64,000 nucleotides of DNA, taken from contig CAWGAJ010000001.1 in assembly GCA_963820545.1 (NCBI GenBank), positions 2,666,001-2,730,000 of the forward strand, written 5' to 3'. Every line of letters begins with the position of its first letter. Position 1 is the first letter of the stretch. This document shows, piece after piece, positions 37,369 to 44,187 of the stretch. The notes below the pieces were generated by a model that saw only the letters and a program-made list of their open reading frames with translations, searched no databases and was not told the origin of the DNA. Source of the stretch: CAWGAJ01 sp963820545. Lineage in GTDB: Bacteria > Planctomycetota > Planctomycetia > Pirellulales > Thermoguttaceae. The translations under genes were made by a program, and so were the position numbers.

Positions 37369-38349
37369 TCACTTCTTATACAAACGTACAGGAATGATCT
37401 TCTCAGCCGGAACCTTATCACCACGAAAGACCGCCGCCACAATGTCTATGGCACACTGTCCCATTTTTTCGGGCTGCTGCATGATAGTTGCGGCCATCGT
37501 ACCCTCATCTACAGCCTTCTTCGCGGCCTCGATTGCGTCAAAACCTACAATTGGAATTTTGTCGTTTGAAATGCCACGCTGTCGAATTGCCTCAACCGCA
37601 CCAAGTGCCATTTGGTCGTTGGCTGCAAAAATGCCATCCACCTTATCACCCGCCCTCAGGATGGCATCGACAGTTGTGCGAGCGAGTCCGTTTTCCCAGT
37701 CGCAGGTTCTCTCTGTGACGGTAAATTGTCCCGGTGCAGCCTTGATGCTCTCTAGAAATCCCTTTCGTCTTGTGGCAGCCGTCTCAATTCCGTCGAGGCC
37801 GTTGATCAGTAGCAACCGACCACCATTTGCCATCTTAGAGCGAAGAAAGTCACCAGCCATTCGGCCCCCTTCTTCATTGCTAGACGCAACGTAGCATGTT
37901 ATGTCGGTGCCAACGCGGCGCAGCGAGTCTGTAGCAATTCGGGTGTCAACAATGACAACAGGGATTCCGGCATCGCGGTACTTCTTGATCTGTTGTACAA
38001 GTGCATCACCCGAACTCGCGGGCGTCAGAATCAGCGCACCGAGCGCAGGTGCCTTCTCGCGTCCTCGTACCAACTCGTTATAAAAGGCTTCCAGGATCTG
38101 TCGCTGACCACTCGAATCGCCCTCGCTGTTGCCGGCACGAATGATAAGTTTTTCAATTTCTGACGACGACTGCTTACCAGATTGGAATCCTCTTACCATT
38201 TCTTGGAAATACGGATTATCCAGAGTCTTCACGAGCACGAGTACGGTCCGCGATCTTACGTCAGTCGTAGCCGCCAGATTGCACCCGACGACCACAAGGA
38301 AAATGAACCCAATAGACATAATCCAAAGGATGTTCGCATTACGTTCCAT
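37369..38349 (-). CDS. Ribose-type periplasmic sugar-binding lipoprotein
   Basis: 326 residues. Seen: signal peptide with lipobox (FIFLVVVGC), then VLVLVKTLDNPYFQEMVRGFQSG, LILTPASSGDALVQQIKKYRDAGIPVVIVDTRI, NEEGGRMAGDFL, and GIFAANDQMALGAVEAIRQRG..IVGFDAIEAAKKAVDEGTMAATIMQQP. Known: the RbsB/LacI-type sugar-binding fold with D-N-P-Y-F and F-D ligand-loop features, delivering a monosaccharide or cyclitol to the permease. It overlaps the permease stop by 11 bases and precedes the ATPase fusion by 6, so the three are one transcript. The ligand cannot be told from sequence. Confidence 0.9.
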   Translation of the reverse strand: MERNANILWIMSIGFIFLVVVGCNLAATTDVRSRTVLVLVKTLDNPYFQEMVRGFQSGKQSSSEIEKLIIRAGNSEGDSSGQRQILEAFYNELVRGREKAPALGALILTPASSGDALVQQIKKYRDAGIPVVIVDTRIATDSLRRVGTDITCYVASSNEEGGRMAGDFLRSKMANGGRLLLINGLDGIETAATRRKGFLESIKAAPGQFTVTERTCDWENGLARTTVDAILRAGDKVDGIFAANDQMALGAVEAIRQRGISNDKIPIVGFDAIEAAKKAVDEGTMAATIMQQPEKMGQCAIDIVAAVFRGDKVPAEKIIPVRLYKK

Positions 38350-39445
38350 TTGTTTTACCCTCGATAAGTTCTGTTCGAGTAAGTTGGCGAAGCTTCTTTC
38401 TTGCCGAAAGGAGCATCAATAGAATGGCAGCCGCAAAAATGCCGTTGGCTACTCGCGATTGTTGCGCGGCCGGTACCGGAAGCTCAACAAACTGCAACAA
38501 ATCCCTTGTCACCACCCAGAAAAATGCCGCGGCAACGACTGACGGAATACACAGGTATCCACCGCTAAGAAGTGTACCGCCTAGGACTGCGATCGCAATT
38601 CCCGTAAGCTCAAGTCCGATATTGCCGGTCGTCGGTGCGCCGTTGTTCACGCTCGTAAACAAAGTACCCGCCAACGCAGCAAGAGACCCTGACACGATAT
38701 AGGTGTAGAGATACACGCGTTCGACACGAATGCCGATAAAGCGTGCAATGTCGACACTCGCGCCCACAGCGCGACATTGGCGTGGTAGGTTACTAACGAC
38801 CAGGACCGCCAAGCTTAAAAGTAACAAGCTTAGTGAAACGTATATCGCACTCCCTGACGTGGTCCAATTCGCGTCGATTGCGACTGCCCCGAGTGGAACT
38901 GAGGAAACGGTCCCGCGTACGGACGTGTTGAATTCGCTTGATGCATAATAAACGGAAAAAAGTATTAGTAATAACCCCACAGACCAACTTGCGATGAATG
39001 TGGAGACCCGTTCACGAGCGCAGAAACCCAAGAACGAGCCGGTCCCAATTCCAAGAAAGCTCGCAAGAATGGACGCAAGCCATACCGGAAGCCCGTATTG
39101 AGTCAAGACCGCAAATAGAACCCCCGATGCGGTCGCGACGCCTGCGGATGAAAGATCAACGCCCGCCGTCGAGAGAACGAGCGATGCGCCTACAGCAACG
39201 AGCGCAACGGGCACGCCATCTTTCAGCAACACTTCAATCAAGCTTTCAACACGGGTGAAGTAGCCTTGAGCATGGCTTAACCAGACATGAGCAACAGAGG
39301 CGACGACCAAGAGAATCCATGCGATTGCATAGAGCCATAAGAGACGAGCAAAAGGTCCGGTTCCCACAGCCCTGGCAACTTTCTGGGCAAACATGTGCGT
39401 CCTTAGCGGTGTAGTAACTTGCGAGGTTTTCTCGGCGAGAGCCAT
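38339..39445 (-). CDS. Ribose-type ABC transporter permease
   Basis: About 368 residues from the ATG at 39445, which has GGGGG 8 nt upstream; the longer open frame to 39517 lacks a ribosome-binding site. Seen: around nine helices with GVPVALVAVGASLVLSTAGVDLSSAGVATASGVLFAVL (the RbsC-type repeat) and SGSLAALAGTLFTSVNNGAPTTGNIGLELTGIAIAVLGGTLLSGG. Known: homodimer permease of the carbohydrate-uptake-2 class. Usually its ATPase partner has two fused NBDs; here the partner has one NBD plus a cyclase domain. Confidence 0.9.
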   Translation of the reverse strand: MALAEKTSQVTTPLRTHMFAQKVARAVGTGPFARLLWLYAIAWILLVVASVAHVWLSHAQGYFTRVESLIEVLLKDGVPVALVAVGASLVLSTAGVDLSSAGVATASGVLFAVLTQYGLPVWLASILASFLGIGTGSFLGFCARERVSTFIASWSVGLLLILFSVYYASSEFNTSVRGTVSSVPLGAVAIDANWTTSGSAIYVSLSLLLLSLAVLVVSNLPRQCRAVGASVDIARFIGIRVERVYLYTYIVSGSLAALAGTLFTSVNNGAPTTGNIGLELTGIAIAVLGGTLLSGGYLCIPSVVAAAFFWVVTRDLLQFVELPVPAAQQSRVANGIFAAAILLMLLSARKKLRQLTRTELIEGKTNGT

Positions 39446-39971
39446 TTGATGTCCCCCACGATGGCAATGCCAAAGGCGCTGCTCAAATTCAATCTCCATT
39501 GTGCGGCAGCCAAACACACGTTAGTTCGGTTCTCGTCCACGAGATTCGCGGTCGCACAATTCAATCCGAGTTCTCTCAAACTCCATCCTGATGTGCAAGC
39601 GATCCCGCTGCAAACATCGACCTATCGGCGGCCTAATCAACTGTTCATTTTGCGTATCGTCTTGACAAAGGCTCATTCTATAACACGCCAGTCGCTAGTG
39701 ACAAGGCCATGCTGTTCGCCAAAAGGGGTAATCGACAATACTTCCGCAGAGACCAGCCCGGCTCTCCGACCACGGCGGTTAATGCGTCAAAAACCATTCG
39801 AATTCTGCAACATCGCTACCATTACCTCATTCGGAATCCTGTTCAGGCCGAAAAATCTAAAAAGCCATATCATCAATCACAATTACATTTAAACCGTCGC
39901 AGAGAAAGTACTTGGGGCATACGATTCCACGGATGAAGCACTTTCCGGCGATTCCTCAGACCGTTGCCTTC
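39446..39971. other. Upstream region of the transporter operon
   Basis: About 525 bases without a supported gene. It must carry the promoter of the minus-strand transporter operon. A 157-codon plus-strand frame crosses it but has no family character and overlaps the permease start. No LacI- or ROK-type regulator is seen nearby. Confidence 0.4.
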
Positions 39972-40118
39972 TCAAGGGTGATTGTCGAATTGCAGTTGCA
40001 TGGTGGGGGCGGCGGGCAACATTTCAATCGCTGTGCTTTGATCGTGCATGCCGACATGGGTATAGACGCCCAAGGGCAATCGTATGTTACTATGGCGGGC
40101 GAGTGTTTGGGCCGTCAT
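39972..40118 (-). pseudogene. Remnant of a tyrosine recombinase (integrase) C-terminus
   Basis: Minus strand, ATG to TGA, 48 codons: MTAQTLARHSNIRLPLGVYTHVGMHDQSTAIEMLPAAP. Known: the ends of phage-type integrases read LAQHSDIRLTxGxYTH, in which the Tyr of YTH is the nucleophile. This is that end only, with no catalytic Arg-His-Arg domain upstream, since the neighbouring permease gene ends at 40131. Evidence of past mobile-element activity beside the transporter operon. Too short for the usual length cut-offs. Confidence 0.75.
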
Positions 40119-40130
40119 GCTATTGATAGT

Positions 40131-42866
40131 TTATTCCTCTGTCTCGTGCGGAATCACCGGCGTAGTCACCAGGCAGACGTGGCAGGGGGCATTACGCATG
40201 ATCTCCTTGGTGTCCAAGACCAGCGGCAAGTCAGTGAGCGACTCGTCTATTTCTCCGAGGATCAGCAAATCGCAGTCTAGTTGCTTTGCCAAGGCCATGA
40301 TTTGTTGATTGGGATCGCCCTCGGGCAATGGCGAGACCTCCACTTCTCTTTTCAGTTTTTCGGCGCGTTGCAGGTCTTGCTGCAACCAATCGGTCTCGGA
40401 GGGATGATCGCCGGTGACCGGCGCGGGAACGATCGTCAAGGCCACCAGCGGATCGAGCATGGTGAGCGCGGCGGCGAACAGATCGCTGCTGGCCGACGTG
40501 CCGTAATGCACCAAGAGCACGTGCCTGACGCCGATGCCGGCTTCGCGCAGTTCGGCCACCGATCGGGCCTTGCGTTCGCCGATCTTGGGGATGCGGTTGC
40601 CGCCAGCCAGATCGAAATAAAGATCCCGATTGCGGCTGAGGATACGCACGGTAAGCGGTGCAGGATCGCCGCCGTGCATATTGATCCAGTAAAAGGCGAT
40701 TTGCTCCATCTGCTCGTCGGCCATATAGGCGTTCGAGGCGCCGAGGACCAATTCCTGGGCGCCCAGATCTTTGGCCGTACGCACCACAGCATACAAGGGA
40801 TTATTGGTGCGGATGATGAGGGGATGCACCTCTTTGCCGGCTGTTTCTGCGCGATTGACGACCGCGGTCATCAGTGAGCGGTTATATTGATCCAGATCAG
40901 GACCGACGATGGAAACGTCGCCGCGCGTGGTCACTTGAGCAGTCATCACGGCCACGTCGGTCGTATCGGGATCGGTTTCAGCCAGGGTTTTTTCCAGCAT
41001 GAAGAGATTTTGGGTCGAGCGAATGGCGACCAGCTTTCGATAAGGCTTTGTCAGCCCCAGGATAGCGGGAGCGACCTCGTCGGACGTCTGCTGGTTGAAT
41101 TGTTCCAAATGCAGGTGCGCGGCTTTCCCCCGGCGCTTTTCATGAAAATATTCGGAGGTCATAAAGATGCTCAGAAAGACCACCGTAAAAGCCGAACCGC
41201 CAATGGTGGCCACCTCCTTGGTCAAGGCATTGAGCACTGCCGTGGCCAAAAGGATCAAAAACACGATTCCCAGGCCGATGGGCAGTTCCACGCCGCCGAG
41301 GCGAAGATTCAACGGTACCTTGAACTCGCGGGGACTGCGATCCTTAAAACGTAGCACGACCATCGCCAAGGCCTTGAAAACGAAGCTCCACACTACTCCG
41401 AAGGCATAAGCTTCTCCCAAAATATATATATTGCCCCGACTGAAGATGATGGTGGCCAATTGTAAGCCTACAATCAGGCACAGCAGCCGATAGGTGGTGC
41501 CATAACGACGGTGTGGCTTGAGAAACCAGTCGGGCATCACGCCGTCTTCGGCCACGCGGTTCAACACGCCGTTGGAACCGATAATCGCCGTATTTACCGC
41601 TCCGGAAAGGATCAGAAAACCAACTACCACCACAAATCCATTCAACAACAACTTGAGCAGTTGCGGCCCGATCACGTACATCGACAGGCCGCCGATCAAG
41701 TTGCCCGAATAATCTTTCATGCGCACTTCGTCCGGAATCAAAAGGACAGCCAGAAATGATACACTTGCCGTCAGCATAAGGCTGTAAACAAACACAATAA
41801 ATGCCGCCTTTTTGAAGTTCGGCAATTTGGGCGACTGCACCTCGCGATAAACTTGGGCCAGGGTTTCTTCGCCGCTCATGGCCAATATGGAGTGACCAAA
41901 GGCGATCAACAGCCCAATCATTCCGATTACGCTCCACCAATTTCCCGGTTGGCGAACTTTAGCGGAAAAGTCGGGAAACCAGCGGGAAATAAAACCTAGT
42001 GGATCCTCCTGATCGCCGGTAGCTTCGTTTATCTTTGGTTTGGGTACCATATTGCCATGGTTGTCTTTCTCCATTAGGGGAACAAGTTGATTGGTCTGGG
42101 AATCGACTTTCCACATCTGTTTTTCTATACCGGTCACCCGATCCGTGCCGGTTACCAGCTCGTATTCCACCTTGGGCGAAAAGTCCGGCCCGAATGGCAC
42201 CTTGTTCACCGGACCTTGCACCAAGAGGGTAATTCCACACCAGATCAACATCACCACGGCCATGATGGTGGTGGCGACCACAATTTTCAGGGCTTTGCCG
42301 CTGGATTCATGGATCCCCAACAAGTTCTGCCGAAAGAAATAAAGCGTAATCAGGCAGGCGATAATTACCGATCCCCAGCGGCGGACAAAGTCGGCTGTAT
42401 CAGGAGTAAACTTTAATGCTGGATTTATTATCGACACAGTTTCTAACAACAAGCCGATGATGTATTGGCCGGCCGAAACCGCACTGGTCGGTCCGGTCAG
42501 AATGTAATCGAACATCAAGGCGGAAACCGAAAGTTTTGCCAGAAATCCGCCCATCGCTTCCTTGACCACCCGGTAAACTCCCCCGCGCACAAAAAGCGAG
42601 CAACTCTCGATGTAGATCGAGCGCACCGCATAGCTGAAAAGCATCACGGCCAGGATAAACCACGGGGCGGCCGGACCGATCGATCCTTCCACGATGCCGC
42701 CGATGTAATACGCCGTGCTGGCCAGATCGCAAAGCACTACCGCCGCGGTGCGCCAATAGGAAATGAACGTCAGCATCACGCTGCTGACGACGATAACTTG
42801 GACAGGTCGGCTTAAAAGGCTGGAATTACTCGAAGAAGAATTCTGCGAACTTGAAGAAGCGCTCAT
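40131..42866 (-). CDS. APC-family amino-acid/potassium permease with C-terminal universal-stress-like domain
   Basis: About 911 residues from the ATG at 42866 (GAAGG 5 nt upstream; a TTG four codons earlier is possible). Seen: twelve-helix APC core with YWRTAAVVLCDLASTAYYIGG near the start, FGHSILAMSGEETLAQVYREVQSPKLPNFKKA and SGAVNTAIIGSNGVLNRVAEDGVMPDWFLK. A soluble tail of about 330 residues follows, with KDLGAQELVLGASNAYMADE and ALAKQLDCDLLILGEIDESL (USP-like). A hydrophilic loop of about 90 residues separates helices in the middle. Preceded by a c-di-AMP riboswitch, which suggests osmolyte or potassium-linked control of uptake. Confidence 0.85.
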   Translation of the reverse strand: MSASSSSQNSSSSNSSLLSRPVQVIVVSSVMLTFISYWRTAAVVLCDLASTAYYIGGIVEGSIGPAAPWFILAVMLFSYAVRSIYIESCSLFVRGGVYRVVKEAMGGFLAKLSVSALMFDYILTGPTSAVSAGQYIIGLLLETVSIINPALKFTPDTADFVRRWGSVIIACLITLYFFRQNLLGIHESSGKALKIVVATTIMAVVMLIWCGITLLVQGPVNKVPFGPDFSPKVEYELVTGTDRVTGIEKQMWKVDSQTNQLVPLMEKDNHGNMVPKPKINEATGDQEDPLGFISRWFPDFSAKVRQPGNWWSVIGMIGLLIAFGHSILAMSGEETLAQVYREVQSPKLPNFKKAAFIVFVYSLMLTASVSFLAVLLIPDEVRMKDYSGNLIGGLSMYVIGPQLLKLLLNGFVVVVGFLILSGAVNTAIIGSNGVLNRVAEDGVMPDWFLKPHRRYGTTYRLLCLIVGLQLATIIFSRGNIYILGEAYAFGVVWSFVFKALAMVVLRFKDRSPREFKVPLNLRLGGVELPIGLGIVFLILLATAVLNALTKEVATIGGSAFTVVFLSIFMTSEYFHEKRRGKAAHLHLEQFNQQTSDEVAPAILGLTKPYRKLVAIRSTQNLFMLEKTLAETDPDTTDVAVMTAQVTTRGDVSIVGPDLDQYNRSLMTAVVNRAETAGKEVHPLIIRTNNPLYAVVRTAKDLGAQELVLGASNAYMADEQMEQIAFYWINMHGGDPAPLTVRILSRNRDLYFDLAGGNRIPKIGERKARSVAELREAGIGVRHVLLVHYGTSASSDLFAAALTMLDPLVALTIVPAPVTGDHPSETDWLQQDLQRAEKLKREVEVSPLPEGDPNQQIMALAKQLDCDLLILGEIDESLTDLPLVLDTKEIMRNAPCHVCLVTTPVIPHETEE

Positions 42867-42941
42867 AGGGACCTTCAAAACATCAAGCGCTGCCGGTACC
42901 GGGCACTTCGTCCGCGCTCTCGATGCGAAGGCCCTTTCAAA

Positions 42942-42963
42942 TCGGACAAGGCTCCAACCTTGT
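42942..42963 (-). promoter_or_regulatory. Candidate expression-platform hairpin downstream of the riboswitch
   Basis: GGACAAGG-TTGGAG-CCTTGTCC on the minus strand, an 8-bp perfect stem directly after the aptamer and about 75 bases before the permease ATG. It lacks a following T-run, so control may act on translation or through a longer fold with the GGGCC-rich stretch downstream. Confidence 0.5.
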
Positions 42964-42965
42964 CC

Positions 42966-43103
42966 AGCCGACGAGGTAAGCTGACGGGCTAGGGCTTGAA
43001 AGTACCCCGGTCTCGGTCTCAGACCTTCGCCCCGGAACCGGTTAATACCCGACTCATTGGGTCCCCCGTTCCTGTCCTTCGGGCAGGATTAGGCGTCTTT
43101 CAG
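42966..43103 (-). ncRNA. c-di-AMP riboswitch (ydaO/yuaA type)
   Basis: Minus strand, 5' to 3': GACGCCTAATCCTGCC, then GGAACGGGGGACCCAATGAG, CCGGTTCCGGGGCGAAGGTC, and finally CCCGTCAGCTTACCTCGTCGGC. The last block matches the hallmark 3' end of the class (CCGUCAGCUAACCUCGUAAGC) with few changes. The GGGGACCCAA and GGGGNGAA blocks match the other conserved parts. Known: this class binds two c-di-AMP molecules and usually turns expression off; common targets are potassium and amino-acid transporters and wall hydrolases. It lies about 100 bases upstream of the APC permease on the same strand, which fits. Confidence 0.9.
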
Positions 43104-43368
43104 TCAATTATAAACTCTGCAAAATTGTTGACAATAAGAGGTGGTGCTGCTGTCCCGCGACAACTGTTCTGATTCGACCATAATTTAGCACAGTACCGTT
43201 GCTTTTCATTTCATCTGATTTTCTGATACGCGCGGAAAATTCCACAAATCCACCGCCCCCTAGGGTAGCAGACAGATTCATAAACAGTCCACTCCCAGGG
43301 CGTTAATAGGCTATTCTTCCAAAGGAAGATACTTTAGGGTCAAATATCACCCCAACGGAGACATTCTC

Positions 43369-43842
43369 ATGTCGGCCATTAATTACACAGTACCGCGCAA
43401 GAGTTTATTTGTTGATTCAAAAATACAAGGCGCGTTGATCGTGCGGGTAGTTATGTATTGGGTATATTGCCTGATAACAATCGCCCTGATGCTCCTTTGC
43501 TGGCGGATTATTACCGGCCCGGCACGTTTGTTTTACACACACTTCAGCGACATGTGGTTCTTTTACGGACCGGCCGCCATTGCCTCATTTTTGCTTCTGC
43601 CCTTGGTAATTGTGGACGTCATTCGATTAAGCAACCGCTTTGTCGGTCCATTGTTACGGTTGCGACGTTCGATGCAGGCGTTGGCTCGCGGTGAAGAAGT
43701 CGAACCAATCGAATTCCGGGAAAACGATTTTTGGCGCGATTTCGCCGATGATTTTAACGCCGTTCGCGCACGCATCTTGAAATTGTCCGCCGAGGCCAAA
43801 ATGGAAAGCGAAAACGACAATCTCCTGGGCGTGGGCTTATAA
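43369..43842 (+). CDS. Two-helix membrane protein with HAMP-like linker
   Basis: 157 residues. Seen: RKSLFVDSKIQGALIVRVVMYWVYCLITIALMLLCW (helix 1), a short outer loop, FYGPAAIASFLLLPLVIVDVIRL (helix 2), then SNRFVGPLLRLRRSMQALARGEEVEPIEFRENDFWRDFADDFNAVRARI. The last part is a HAMP pattern (P at its start, Gly before the second helix, LANxFN-like end). Known: HAMP links membrane sensors to output domains, but none is present here, so it may be a stand-alone sensor or regulatory subunit. Output partner unknown. Confidence 0.75.
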   Translation: MSAINYTVPRKSLFVDSKIQGALIVRVVMYWVYCLITIALMLLCWRIITGPARLFYTHFSDMWFFYGPAAIASFLLLPLVIVDVIRLSNRFVGPLLRLRRSMQALARGEEVEPIEFRENDFWRDFADDFNAVRARILKLSAEAKMESENDNLLGVGL

Positions 43843-44187
43843 AAGGCCCGGCCACTGTTTGCTGACCGCCGTTATTTAGACTCAGATAAGTAATGTCACT
43901 AGCCGGCGGTCAACGACCGCCGGAAGATACCTATTTCCGCCGGTCCGCCTGCGGCGGATTAGCCGCCGGCTGTCTCAAGCGACATTCGTTTTCTGACTCT
44001 CATTATCCTCCTTGCTCCGGCTGTGCTGCGGATATATTGAAATTTCTGATATATTGATTATAATCAATAAACGAATTGCTTACTTAAGCAAACATTTCCG
44101 AAGCTAATTCGGAAATATTCCCGACACACAACTTTTAACCATAAGAGGCAGTTTCTTGTATTGTCGTGTATACCTCCCCTCTGAGGT
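43843..44187. other. Intergenic region with GC-rich hairpins
   Basis: Holds CCGGCGGTC-AAC-GACCGCCGG (43902-43922), a strong hairpin that may end the HAMP gene transcript. A second GC-rich inverted segment follows near 43938-43970 (CCGCCGGTCCGCCTGCGGCGG). The rest is A/T-rich (TGATATATTGATTATAATCAATA) and is the likely promoter region of the glycosidase gene. Confidence 0.55.

Noticed and set aside
39419..39892. 157-codon plus frame upstream of the transporter operon
   Set aside because: It overlaps the permease start region antisense and has no recognisable domain.
39912..40280. 122-codon plus frame
   Set aside because: Antisense to the integrase remnant and to the end of the APC permease, both of which have clear family motifs.
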